59,648 nt of DNA, taken from NCBI RefSeq assembly GCF_037997115.1, contig NZ_CP150484.1, positions 5,928,587 through 5,988,234 of the forward strand, given 5' to 3'. Source of the DNA: Amycolatopsis coloradensis. Its GTDB lineage: Bacteria > Actinomycetota > Actinomycetes > Mycobacteriales > Pseudonocardiaceae. A program made the position numbers and the translations under genes. Below the pieces are notes generated by a model. It was not told the origin of the DNA and searched no databases. It worked only from the letters and a program-made list of their open reading frames with translations. This document shows positions 8,409-16,597 of the stretch, in pieces (within the stretch, counting starts at the first letter, position 1; every line of letters starts with the position of its first letter).

Positions 8409-9383
8409 TCACCCGATGGCACGCCGCCCGCCGGCCGGTTCACCGCGGCGGGCGAGCCAGTGGCGATAGGGATGGCTGCTTTCGGTGTCGGACCGGTAGG
8501 CCGCCTCGGCCGCGACGATCAAGACGTCGCTGTCCGCGCCGAAGGCACCTTCCGCACTCCAGGCGATCAGATACCGCATCCACAACGGATCCCCCGCCAG
8601 GGGCCGGATCGCGATCCCGGGTGAGGCGGGAAAGGTGACCTGGCAGGGGGAAATCGCCCGGCCGGCGGCGATCAGGCGTTGCAGAGGCCGCAGCTCGGTG
8701 CTCCGGTGCGCCACCTGCGGCCGGAATCCCGCCCGGGCACAGGCTTCCTCGAAGCACTCCGGCCAGCCGGCACCGTCGGAGGGCCCGAGCACCCACCGCT
8801 CCGCGGCCAGGTCGGCGAGGTCGATCTCGGCGCGGCAGGCGGCCGGATGGTCCGCGGCGATCGCCACGAACACCGGTTGCGTGGCCAAGGGCCGCGACGC
8901 CACCCCAGGGGCCGGCGGCAGGCTGTGCCCGGGATAGTCGGCGACCACGGCGGCGTCGAGTTGCCCGCCTGCCACGAGATCCAGCAACCGCAACGGCGAG
9001 AACTCGGTGGTCACCGAAACCGCTTGCCCCCGGCCGGAATCGCCGAGCCGGTCCGCCAGCTCGACGACCATCGAACCGCCGATCCCACCCAGCGCGACAG
9101 GGCGCTTCTCGCCTTCCGCCAGGAAACGCGCCGCGTCCCGGTGCATCGTGTCCGCCGCGGCGAGGACGGCGCGGGCCCGGACGAGCACGCATTCACCGAA
9201 CGCCGTCGGGAATACCCCGTCCCGCCCTCGGACGAACAAGATTCCCCCGAACGCGCGCTCGATCCGCTGAACGGCGGCGGTCAACGCGGGCTGGGTGCTC
9301 CCGATCCCGATCGCCGCGCGCGTGATGCTGCCCGCGTCGGCGACGGCGCACACCACTCGCAGGTGACGTAACTCGACGTCCAT
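8409..9383 (-). CDS. LysR-family transcriptional regulator
   Basis: A 324-residue DNA-binding regulator. The N-terminal HTH (ELRHLRVVCAVADAGSITRAAIGIGSTQPALTAAVQRIER) is canonical LysR, and residues 90-295 form the periplasmic-binding-like effector domain. The ATG at 9383 gives the usual start MDVELRHLRV; the frame continues upstream but without LysR similarity. It is divergent from the M64 peptidase gene with 93 bases between starts, the usual LysR layout, so that peptidase is a candidate target. The C-terminal 30 residues (SDTESSHPYRHWLARRGEPAGG) are Arg-rich and beyond the usual fold. Confidence 0.9.
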   Translation of the reverse strand: MDVELRHLRVVCAVADAGSITRAAIGIGSTQPALTAAVQRIERAFGGILFVRGRDGVFPTAFGECVLVRARAVLAAADTMHRDAARFLAEGEKRPVALGGIGGSMVVELADRLGDSGRGQAVSVTTEFSPLRLLDLVAGGQLDAAVVADYPGHSLPPAPGVASRPLATQPVFVAIAADHPAACRAEIDLADLAAERWVLGPSDGAGWPECFEEACARAGFRPQVAHRSTELRPLQRLIAAGRAISPCQVTFPASPGIAIRPLAGDPLWMRYLIAWSAEGAFGADSDVLIVAAEAAYRSDTESSHPYRHWLARRGEPAGGRRAIG

Positions 9384-9476
9384 CACGCGGACCTTATGGC
9401 CACTTGGGATGTGCCGGAAGCCGTCGAAAGTCGGGATCGTTTTTCGTACTCCCCCTCGTCCCCGCAAGGAGTACGC

Positions 9477-10439
9477 ATGCGACGCGCCTGCCTGATGGTC
9501 GCGCTGACCGCCACCCTCGTCGCCGGGCTCGTTCCCGCGACGGCGTCGGCGGCGCCCGGATTCACGACGTCGATGGAAGCCTTCGAACCAGGAGGGACCA
9601 TCACCCGGGTGGACGTCACCCGGCCCGCTTCGGACCGAACCGCCGCGCCTCAGCAGATCACGAGCGCCGCCGCGGTGACCCCGATCGAAACCAACGGCCC
9701 GAGTGAGACCACCTTCGACCTGGTCTTCGTCGGTGACGGCTACACCTCGACCCAGCTGGGCACGTACTCGCAGCACGTCCGCTCCAGCATCGCGGCGCTG
9801 TTCGCCATCGAGCCGTACAAGAGCTACCGCAAGCAGTTCAACCTCTGGCAGGTCGACGTGGTGTCACCGCAGTCCGGTATCACCAACGACCCGACCCAGG
9901 GCATACGGCGCAACACCGCGCTGGGCTCGTACTTCTGGTGCGGTGGGATCGAACGGCTGTTGTGTGTCAACGAAACCAAGGCGAACCAGTACGCCGCGGC
10001 CGCGCCGGACGTCGATCAGGTCATCATGCTGGCGAACACGACGAAGTACGGCGGCGCCGGTGGCGGGGTCGCGACCTCTTCGGGCGGCAACATCCAGGCC
10101 AGCCAGATCGTCGCCCACGAACTCGGGCACTCCATCGGCGAGCTCGCCGACGAATACGACTACGGCACCTGCGACGCCCGCGAACCCCGGGAGCCCAACG
10201 CTTCCGCGCTCACGGCCCAGCAGATGAAGGACCGCCGGGCCAAGTGGTACACCTGGCTCGGCAAGCCCTCCCCCGACGGCGGCACGGTCGGTGTCTTCGA
10301 GGGATCCCGCTACTGCAAGACCGGGATGTACCGCCCCAGCGTGAACTCACTCATGCGCACCCTCGGGCAGCCCTTCAACCCGCCGAGCACCGAAGCGATG
10401 ATCGCGGGCTTCCACCGCGAAGCCGCTCATCGGCACTGA
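9477..10439 (+). CDS. Secreted M64-family metallopeptidase
   Basis: Predicted exported zinc peptidase of 320 residues. The signal peptide (about 1-26) ends ASAAP. The family signature FDLVFVGDGYT is at 80-90 and the zinc site HELGHSIGELADEYD at 214-228, with His214, Glu215, His218 and a downstream Asp225 typical of M64 (the family named for an IgA-cleaving clostridial enzyme). Two cysteine pairs (155/163 and in the CDAR/YCKTG regions) may form disulfides. AAGGAG precedes the ATG at 9477. Divergent from a LysR gene. The natural substrate in soil actinomycetes is not known. Confidence 0.9.
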   Translation: MRRACLMVALTATLVAGLVPATASAAPGFTTSMEAFEPGGTITRVDVTRPASDRTAAPQQITSAAAVTPIETNGPSETTFDLVFVGDGYTSTQLGTYSQHVRSSIAALFAIEPYKSYRKQFNLWQVDVVSPQSGITNDPTQGIRRNTALGSYFWCGGIERLLCVNETKANQYAAAAPDVDQVIMLANTTKYGGAGGGVATSSGGNIQASQIVAHELGHSIGELADEYDYGTCDAREPREPNASALTAQQMKDRRAKWYTWLGKPSPDGGTVGVFEGSRYCKTGMYRPSVNSLMRTLGQPFNPPSTEAMIAGFHREAAHRH

Positions 10440-10446
10440 TTCCTCG

Positions 10447-10896
10447 TCATGGCCTCTTGGCCGGGCCGCCGGCGTGATCGGCGAGCCCGGTCGCCATGTC
10501 GCGCATGAAGCGGCGAAGGTACCAACGGAAGATCCACGCGTTGCCCTTGCCGACGCGATACGTTCCGTGCCAGCGGATCCGGGTTCCGCCGCCGGGTGTT
10601 TCGCACAGATCGACCGAGGCCTGGTAATCGACCATCACCGGGACGTCCACGCCCTCGTAGGCGAACCGCCGTTCGGGGTCGAGGGCGGTGATCCGCTCCC
10701 TGGTGACCGTCTTGCCGGTGCGGAAGGCACGCACCGCGCCGACGCCGTCGCGTCCGTCGGCGGAAAGTCCTTGCGACGCGGCGACTTCCAGGGAACCCAC
10801 CCGTGACCAGACCGGCCAGCTGCGGGCGTCCAGCAACAGTGCCCATACCGCGGCGGGTGGCGCCGGCGATTCGGCGGTGACGTCGTACGACTGCAT
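10447..10896 (-). CDS. SRPBCC/polyketide cyclase-like protein
   Basis: A small START-fold protein of 149 residues from the ATG at 10896 (a GTG at 10920 would add eight residues; neither has a clear ribosome site). The pattern YDVTAESPAPPAAVWALLLDARSWPVWS is the usual N-terminus of the SRPBCC family, and the ...TRIRWHGTYR... strand and C-terminal helix FRWYLRRFMRDMATGLADHA complete the fold. Such proteins bind hydrophobic ligands. It lies just upstream (in its reading direction) of the M64 stop codon on the other strand, convergent with it. Confidence 0.8.
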   Translation of the reverse strand: MQSYDVTAESPAPPAAVWALLLDARSWPVWSRVGSLEVAASQGLSADGRDGVGAVRAFRTGKTVTRERITALDPERRFAYEGVDVPVMVDYQASVDLCETPGGGTRIRWHGTYRVGKGNAWIFRWYLRRFMRDMATGLADHAGGPAKRP

Positions 10897-10970
10897 TCCA
10901 GAACTACTCACACGCCTCACCCTAGGAACGGGCGGACGGGGTCACCATGCGCCGGATTGCGCGGCGACGA

Positions 10971-11861
10971 TCAGGAATTGCGGTACTCCGACGGACGCGA
11001 TCCGGTGTGCTTCAGGAAAGCGGCCGACAAGGCGCCAGGAGTGGCGAACCCGCATCTGCCGGCGATAGCGGCGATCGGGAGATCGGTGTCGCGCAGCAGC
11101 CTTCGCGCTTCCTCCATCCGCAGCCCGCCGAGAAAACGGTGCGGGGTCTGGCCGGTCTTTTCCTTGAAGACCCGGATGAAGTGGTAGACGCTCAAATGTA
11201 CTTCCCCGGCGATTTCGGCGACGGTGAGCGGTTCGGCCAGCCGGCCGCGCATCATCGCCACCGCGGCGCGGACCCGGTCGTCCTCCCGTCCCGCGTTCGG
11301 CGGCTCCGGCTTCCGCGCGTGGCGGGTGAGCAGATGCACGGTGAGGAAGGCGGCCGCGGATTCGGCGTAGAGATCGTCCTGCTCCCTGGCGTTTCCGACC
11401 GCGCGGACCAGCTCGTCGAGCAGCGGATCTCCCCCGGCCACGGAGGCCGCCATCGCCTCGTGGTCCACCGCGCGGCCACCCAGCCTCGCGGCCACCGACT
11501 CCACCGTGGTGCCCGGGATGTGCACCTGCAGGCTTCGCATTGTTTCGTCACCGCGGTAGCGACGCTGCAGCGGCATGCCGGGAACGGCGAGTTCGAGCCG
11601 TCCCGGCCCCCACTGGTGCCGGTTCCACCGGCCTTCGCCGCGGGTCTCCATCACCGCCCGCCCCGAAAGCGGCAGGACCAGATGCAGATCCGCGACGCCG
11701 GGCAGCCGCATTTCCTCGGCGACGGGAACGTGGTCGAATCTCTGGACGAGCAGCGATTCCCAGCCGGAATCCTCCCAGCTGCAATACGTCCGCCGGACAT
11801 AGCGGGACATGTCGAAACCGGTGTACGGCTGAAGGTCGAATCGCTCGGAATCGAACACCAC
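10971..11861 (-). CDS. AraC-family transcriptional regulator
   Basis: A 296-residue regulator. An N-terminal cupin-like sensing domain (about 20-165) is followed by a two-HTH AraC domain (about 195-296) with LTVAEIAGEVHLSVYHFIRVFKEKTGQTPHRF and the second helix pair IAAIAGRCGFATPGALSAAFLKHTGSRPSEYR. The start is one of two adjacent GTG codons at 11861/11858. It follows the LLM oxidoreductase gene by 10 bases on the same strand, so the two are likely co-transcribed and it may regulate that operon. Confidence 0.9.
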   Translation of the reverse strand: MVFDSERFDLQPYTGFDMSRYVRRTYCSWEDSGWESLLVQRFDHVPVAEEMRLPGVADLHLVLPLSGRAVMETRGEGRWNRHQWGPGRLELAVPGMPLQRRYRGDETMRSLQVHIPGTTVESVAARLGGRAVDHEAMAASVAGGDPLLDELVRAVGNAREQDDLYAESAAAFLTVHLLTRHARKPEPPNAGREDDRVRAAVAMMRGRLAEPLTVAEIAGEVHLSVYHFIRVFKEKTGQTPHRFLGGLRMEEARRLLRDTDLPIAAIAGRCGFATPGALSAAFLKHTGSRPSEYRNS

Positions 11862-11871
11862 GCCTTCGAGG

Positions 11872-12927
11872 CTAGCTGAGCAACTCCTTCACGCGCGGGA
11901 CGACCTGCTCGCCGTAAAGCCGGATCGAGTTCAGGCGCTGCTGGTGCGGAAGCGCGCCGACGCTGTATTTGAGCTGGAATCGCGACAGGCCGAGGGTCCG
12001 CACCGCCCAGGCGATCTTCTGCGCGACGGTCTCGGGAGAGCCGACGAACAGCGCGCCGCGCGGTCCGGCCATGGCGTCGTAGTCGGCCCTGGACATCGGG
12101 CCCCAGCCTCGTTCGGCGCCGATCTTGGCGAAAGCGGCCTGGTGATGCGAGAAGTGCTGGGCGACGGCGAGTTCGTCGGTCTCGGCGACGTGGCCAGGAC
12201 TGTGCATCGAGATCGGCAGCTCCTGGTGGCCCGCCTCCTTCACCGCGCGCCGGTACAGGTCCGCGAGCGGGGCGAACCGCTCCGGCGACCCGCCGATCAC
12301 GGCCATCACCAGCGGCAGGCCGTACGCGGCCGCGCGGACCACCGACTGCGGGGTGCCGCCGACCCCGACCCACGCGGGCAGACTGCCCGATTCGGTGACC
12401 GGGAAGGCCTGCGCGCCTTCCAAGGCCGGGCGGACGGTCCCGGACCAGTCGACCGGCTTCTCCCCTTGCAGATGCGTGAACAGGTCGAGCTTCTCGGCGA
12501 AGAGCGCTTCGTAGTCCTCCAGTGAGTAGCCGAACAGCGGGAACGACTCGGTGAACGAACCCCGGCCGAGCGTGACCTCGGCGCGCCCCCGGGAAACGGC
12601 GTCCAACGTGGCGAACCGCTCGTACACGCGCACCGGGTCGTCCGAACTGAGCACCGTGACGGCCGTGCCCAGCCGGATCCGTTCGGTCTGCCCCGCGATC
12701 GCGGCCAGCACGACGTCCGGTGAGGACACCGCCATCTCGGCGCGGTGATGCTCGCCGACGCCGAAGTAGTCCACGCCCACCTGGTCGGCGAGGACGCCCT
12801 CGGCCACGACCTGGCGGATGGCTTCGGCCTGGCTCACCGGCTGGCCGTCGGCGCCGTTCTCGACGTCGCCGAACGTGTCCAGGCCGAAGGTCGGCGCTTG
12901 CGGGATGCCCAGGATCTCGTAACCCAT
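11872..12927 (-). CDS. LLM-class flavin-dependent oxidoreductase
   Basis: A luciferase-like monooxygenase-fold enzyme of 351 residues, probably using FMN. Typical stretches are GVDYFGVGEHHRAEM, RIRLGTAVTVLSSDDPVRVYERFATLDAVSRGRAEVTLGRGSF and the late VGSPETVAQKI motif. The ATG at 12927 has GGAG eight bases upstream; the longer frame to 13224 runs through repeat DNA and is rejected. It is first in a likely two-gene operon with the AraC regulator. Substrate unknown. Confidence 0.9.
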   Translation of the reverse strand: MGYEILGIPQAPTFGLDTFGDVENGADGQPVSQAEAIRQVVAEGVLADQVGVDYFGVGEHHRAEMAVSSPDVVLAAIAGQTERIRLGTAVTVLSSDDPVRVYERFATLDAVSRGRAEVTLGRGSFTESFPLFGYSLEDYEALFAEKLDLFTHLQGEKPVDWSGTVRPALEGAQAFPVTESGSLPAWVGVGGTPQSVVRAAAYGLPLVMAVIGGSPERFAPLADLYRRAVKEAGHQELPISMHSPGHVAETDELAVAQHFSHHQAAFAKIGAERGWGPMSRADYDAMAGPRGALFVGSPETVAQKIAWAVRTLGLSRFQLKYSVGALPHQQRLNSIRLYGEQVVPRVKELLS

Positions 12928-13040
12928 GTCCAACTCCTCAAGTAGTTGAACGCTCAAACGTCGGGCCCGGTGATCGTATTCCGCGCTGGCCCGGGGACTG
13001 CCGCGGGCTCTTGAGCCACCGGTGCGCGAGTGGCGATTTC

Positions 13041-13148
13041 GCGTGTCTGGAGGGACGACACACGTGATTGGAGGGACGACACGCGTGATCAGGCGGCCAA
13101 CTCGCGGCGACACCCGGGCCGCGCGCGTGTCGTCCCTCCAGTCACGCG
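13041..13148. repeat. Tandem 21-base repeats plus inverted copy
   Basis: TGGAGGGACGACACACGTGAT (13048-13068) is followed immediately by a copy with one change (13069-13089). An inverted copy of 17 bases, CGCGTGTCGTCCCTCCA, lies at 13124-13140. Together they can form a hairpin of about 17 base pairs. The block lies between two leftward genes, downstream of the SecDF-head lipoprotein gene, and may end its transcripts. Confidence 0.75.
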
Positions 13149-13186
13149 AAACCGGCCGTTCGGTCCGACCACCCGCACCGCCAGGC

Positions 13187-13798
13187 TCAGGCGCCGGCGA
13201 TGTCCCGCGCCAGCTGACGGGCATCGGACATGGTGAACTTGCCGGTGATCTGGGTTTCCCCGCCGGTGATGGCGGACTGGATCATCGGCGCGGTCAGCAC
13301 CCGGCTCTTCAGCACCATCGCGACCTGCTTGCCGACGTTCGCCGCGGTCCAGTCGGCCCACGTCCGCGCGCCCGCGTCGGTGAAGCTGAGTCCGACGAGC
13401 GGGCCACCCGACCGCGAATCGAGCCGAGCGTTCGCCCGGCTGAGGTCGGCCCCGGTGAGGAAGGCCGGGCCGAGCAGGTATTTGGTGCCCTGCACGCGGT
13501 CACAACTGACCAGTGGGAGCGCCGGATCATCGCGGCCGTCGAGCGGATCCGTTCCCTCCGAGCAATCCAGTGCCGCCGCGGCGGCCTGCTGCTCCGCGGG
13601 ATCGGTGCTCTGGCGGTTGGTCGCCGCGCCCGCGGCCGGACCAGGTGGCACCTCCGCGAGGACCGGGCGGAACCGCAGCCGCGACCCGTCCTTGATCGCG
13701 AAACTGTCGCCTTCGGGCTCGGCCTGGCCGGAAACCCCGCCCTGGCATCCGGTGACACCGAGCAGGACGAGGGCGACCGCTATGAGGATGTTCCGCAC
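13187..13798 (-). CDS. Lipoprotein with SecDF P1-head-like domain
   Basis: Predicted membrane-anchored lipoprotein of 203 residues. The signal ends in a lipobox VTGC (Cys18), followed by a flexible Gly/Glu-rich linker. The C-terminal 90 residues (YLLGPAFLTGADLSRANARLD...VGLSFTDAGARTWADWTAANVGKQVAMVLKSRVLTAPMI) match the head subdomain of the SecD/SecDF first periplasmic domain. No transmembrane export domains are present, so it is a stand-alone head. Such proteins occur widely in Actinobacteria without a settled role. The start is GTG at 13798. It sits 18 bases downstream of the PEBP-SRPBCC fusion gene and may share its transcript. Confidence 0.75.
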   Translation of the reverse strand: MRNILIAVALVLLGVTGCQGGVSGQAEPEGDSFAIKDGSRLRFRPVLAEVPPGPAAGAATNRQSTDPAEQQAAAAALDCSEGTDPLDGRDDPALPLVSCDRVQGTKYLLGPAFLTGADLSRANARLDSRSGGPLVGLSFTDAGARTWADWTAANVGKQVAMVLKSRVLTAPMIQSAITGGETQITGKFTMSDARQLARDIAGA

Positions 13799-13816
13799 GG
13801 AGGCATTCTGCCGTGT

Positions 13817-14821
13817 TCACTGCCCGCGCGCGGGCGAAACGGCTCGACGCCGCACGGTCCGCTCGAGAATCCCCAGCGTGGCCCTGAGCGCGGACTCGGG
13901 AACCACGGGGAACGTGATGCGCTCCCTCCACTCCGCACCGACCTCCGACCAGTCGTAGTAGGACGTCACGAGCGTGCCGCCCTCGGCGGGCTCCAGCCGG
14001 TAGCCGTAGACATGCCGGGCATGCGGCCGGACCCGGCCTTCGACGGTCCAGGCGATCTCCTCGTCCGGAACGAGGGTCGTGATGACGACTTCGACGTCGT
14101 ACTTGCCCAAAGGCACGTCCCCGAGCGCTTCCCGGTCCATGTGCACGACGAACCGGTCACCCGCCTGCTCGACCGGATCCCCTTCCGCGTCGAGGAGCAT
14201 TCCGGACGCGTCGATGTCGACGTGGCCCTTCGGGTCACTCAAGACCGCGAACACGGCCTCGGCGGGAGCAGGGATGAGCCGGGAGACCTCAATGCGTTCG
14301 GGGCCAGGGGTTTCCGCCGTGGCGACCAGGACCGCGCGTCCGAGTACGTGCTGGGCGATGGTGAATCCGAGAAAGGCCGGCGTGCAGTCGGCCGGGACGC
14401 CGAGCGTCTCGACGTCGAGGGCGTGCACCACGACGTAGTAACGGTGCACGCCGTGCCCGGCAGGCGGCGCGGCACCGAGAAAACGGGCCACGCGGGCGTC
14501 GTTTGGGACCTGAAAAGCGCCTTCGGGAAGCCCGGAGCCGCCGTCGTCGCCGGCGCCTTCCGGCAGTTCGGTGACGGTCGCGGGGATGTCGGAGACCGCC
14601 CAGTGCCAGAAACCGGAACCCGTCGGGGCGTCGGGGTCGTAGACGGTGACGGCATAGCTCTTCGTGCCGCGCGGGGCGCCGCTCCAGCTCAGCTGCGGCG
14701 AGACGTCCTTACCGGCCAGCTGACCGGGCGACCAGGCGGCGCCGTCGGCGACAGAAGTACTGGTGACGGCGAACGAGGCCACTTCAGGCAGCCGGGCGAA
14801 GGGATCGTTGGCAGTGATCAT
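13817..14821 (-). CDS. PEBP (YbhB-like) - SRPBCC fusion protein
   Basis: A 334-residue two-domain protein. Residues 1-172 are a phosphatidylethanolamine-binding (Raf-kinase-inhibitor-like) domain with [14 protein letters not shown] at 61-74 and GHGVHRYY at 122-129. Residues 178-334 are an SRPBCC ligand-binding domain starting [24 protein letters not shown]. Each part is full length and there is no stop or frame break between, so it is a true fusion. Both folds bind hydrophobic or phosphorylated small molecules, but no reaction can be assigned. It is divergent from a GntR regulator with a palindrome between; the -10-like TATGGT lies seven bases before the ATG, suggesting a leaderless message. 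Confidence 0.85.
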   Translation of the reverse strand: MITANDPFARLPEVASFAVTSTSVADGAAWSPGQLAGKDVSPQLSWSGAPRGTKSYAVTVYDPDAPTGSGFWHWAVSDIPATVTELPEGAGDDGGSGLPEGAFQVPNDARVARFLGAAPPAGHGVHRYYVVVHALDVETLGVPADCTPAFLGFTIAQHVLGRAVLVATAETPGPERIEVSRLIPAPAEAVFAVLSDPKGHVDIDASGMLLDAEGDPVEQAGDRFVVHMDREALGDVPLGKYDVEVVITTLVPDEEIAWTVEGRVRPHARHVYGYRLEPAEGGTLVTSYYDWSEVGAEWRERITFPVVPESALRATLGILERTVRRRAVSPARGQ

Positions 14822-14838
14822 AAATCGACCATAACACA

Positions 14839-14852
14839 GATAATCGATTATC
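14839..14852. promoter_or_regulatory. Probable GntR operator in divergent promoter
   Basis: GATAATCGATTATC is a perfect 14-base palindrome, strikingly AT-rich for this genome. It is centred between the starts of the PEBP-SRPBCC gene (14821) and the GntR gene (14877). TATGCT (14865-14870) and, on the other strand, TATGGT lie on either side, placing the palindrome over both -35 regions. Confidence 0.65.
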
Positions 14853-14876
14853 TTTCGGTTCGTCTATGCTACCCGG

Positions 14877-15536
14877 ATGGCTTCACCGGACAAGCAGATG
14901 CTCTCCGAGCAGGTGTACACCCGCCTGCGGGACGCGATCATGCGCGGCGACCACGCCCCCGGCGCCCCGCTCAAACCGCAGGACCTCGCCAAGGAACACG
15001 GCGTGAGCCTGGCGGTCGTCCGCGAGGCCCTCGTGCGCGTGGTCGGCGACGGTCTCGCCGACCGGCTTCCCAACCGCGGTTTCGCCGTCCCGGCCTTCTC
15101 CGACCGCCGTTGGCAGGAGATCACCGAGGCCCGCCGGACCATCGAACCGCTCGTGCTGCGCCTCTCCGTCGAACGCGGTGACCTCGACTGGGAGGCCCGC
15201 GTCCGCGCCGCCCACCACCGGCTGAGCCGCACGCCGCCGTTCGACCCCGAAGAAGGCGAACACTTCAGCGGCGCCTGGTCCGATGCCCATCGCGTCTTCC
15301 ACCGGACCTTGCTGGACGGCTGCGGGAACCCCGTCCTGCTGGAGACCTTCGACCGGATGTGGACCGCGAGCGAACTCGCCCGCCGTTGGGCCGCGCAGCG
15401 CTCCCCCGGCCGCGATCATCTCGCCGAACATCGTCTGCTGGAGGAAACGGCGCTGGCCCGCGACGCCGACGCGGCGGCCGAGGCACTGACCCGGCATCTC
15501 AGCCTGACCGCGGAAGCGCTGACCGAGAAGTCGTAG
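14877..15536 (+). CDS. GntR-family regulator (FCD type)
   Basis: A 219-residue regulator. The N-terminal winged HTH (MLSEQVYTRLRDAIMRGDHAPGAPLKPQDLAKEHGVSLAVVREALVRVVGDGLAD) is typical of GntR. The C-terminal domain (about 85-215) is helical with spaced His/Asp residues (AHHRL, DAHRVFHRTLLDGCGN, EHRLLEE) like metal-binding FCD domains of the FadR subfamily. The ATG at 14877 is seven bases after a -10-like TATGCT, so the message may be leaderless. It likely controls itself and the divergent PEBP-SRPBCC gene. Confidence 0.9.
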   Translation: MASPDKQMLSEQVYTRLRDAIMRGDHAPGAPLKPQDLAKEHGVSLAVVREALVRVVGDGLADRLPNRGFAVPAFSDRRWQEITEARRTIEPLVLRLSVERGDLDWEARVRAAHHRLSRTPPFDPEEGEHFSGAWSDAHRVFHRTLLDGCGNPVLLETFDRMWTASELARRWAAQRSPGRDHLAEHRLLEETALARDADAAAEALTRHLSLTAEALTEKS

Positions 15537-15702
15537 ATCCGGTCGGAAAATCACCCGGACCGACCTAGCCCGCATCATCCTCACAGAACGTCGTTGATCG
15601 ACGATCTGGCGCCACCGATGTCCTTCCGACGGGTACTTCGGATCATTCCGCGGGTGTGGTCTCCGGATGGCCCGGCGCCGAAGATCGCGGAGGTCGTTCC
15701 GG

Positions 15703-16584
15703 TCAGTCCACCGCGACCGTGATGGCCGCCGTGTGCACCCGCCCGCCGTGGGAGAATTCGAGGAACAGCCGATATTCCCCGCGTTCCGAGAACAGCGAGT
15801 GGAAGGTCAGCTCGCCGTCGGCGAGCGCCGCGCCGAGCGGCTGCACCGGATGCAGATGCGTGGCCGACAACAGCATGGTGTGAAATCCGGTCATATGGCC
15901 GTTGGCGCCCAGGTGCGGGTCGACCGCGGTGACGAGCGCGCCGTCGGGGTCGCGGATGGCGAAGCGGAGGACCTGCGCCCGCATCGCCGGGATCCGGGCC
16001 TCCGCGTCCACACGCGCCACGCGGTATCCCGTGGACGTCACGGTGTCGCCCGCCGGAGCGGGCACCGGAACGAAGGTGGTGTCGCCCGGCACGGTGAACG
16101 GGACACCGAGCACCACCGGATGCTTCGGATCCTTCGTATCGAGAGGGACGAACTCGGCGAACATCCGGTAGGCGCCGCCGTCGGCCAGCGCGAGGCTCGT
16201 GCGCCAGGTGTCCCCGTCCAGCGTGGGATGCACGTGCTGGAAGACGTTCATGTCGTCGCGCACGGCGAAGAAGTGCATCTGTTTGGTCTGGTTGTCCAGG
16301 AAACGGGTGACCGGCCGCCCATCGGGCCCAATGATCCGGAACGCGACCGGTACCTCGGGGCCCCGGACGGTGGGCGTCGTCACCCTCTCGAACCGGTATC
16401 CGCTTTCCGCCTCCGACAGCCCGTCGCTGTGCGCGGCGGGAAGCAGATCCGCCGTCACGACGGGCTGTCGGTGGGCAGAGTGCGCGGAGCCGGGTGTCGG
16501 CCGGAGCGCGACGGACACCGCGGCCGCGCCGATCACCAGAGCCAGCGCGAGGAACAACCAATCCGTGAACCGGGGCTTGCGCAC
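15703..16584 (-). CDS. Membrane-anchored secreted protein with His-rich motifs
   Basis: A 293-residue product with an N-terminal signal anchor (about 8-30, LFLALALVIGAAAVSVAL) and an extracytoplasmic region containing paired motifs MHFFAVRDDMNVFQHVHP (about 115-132) and ATHLHPVQPLG (about 240-250). The spacing of His residues suggests metal binding, and the strands suggest a beta-sandwich. Homologues in Actinobacteria are annotated only as hypothetical, as far as I recall. It follows the choice-of-anchor-B gene by 13 bases on the same strand, so they probably form an operon of secreted proteins. Confidence 0.75.
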   Translation of the reverse strand: MRKPRFTDWLFLALALVIGAAAVSVALRPTPGSAHSAHRQPVVTADLLPAAHSDGLSEAESGYRFERVTTPTVRGPEVPVAFRIIGPDGRPVTRFLDNQTKQMHFFAVRDDMNVFQHVHPTLDGDTWRTSLALADGGAYRMFAEFVPLDTKDPKHPVVLGVPFTVPGDTTFVPVPAPAGDTVTSTGYRVARVDAEARIPAMRAQVLRFAIRDPDGALVTAVDPHLGANGHMTGFHTMLLSATHLHPVQPLGAALADGELTFHSLFSERGEYRLFLEFSHGGRVHTAAITVAVD

Positions 16585-16597
16585 GCCTGCCCTCCGG

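Noticed and set aside
8934..9371. Plus-strand frames opposite the LysR gene
   Set aside because: They are shadows without starts or domains; the LysR frame is clear.
13041..13148. Considered a short CRISPR array
   Set aside because: The two copies are directly adjacent with no spacers, and one copy is inverted.
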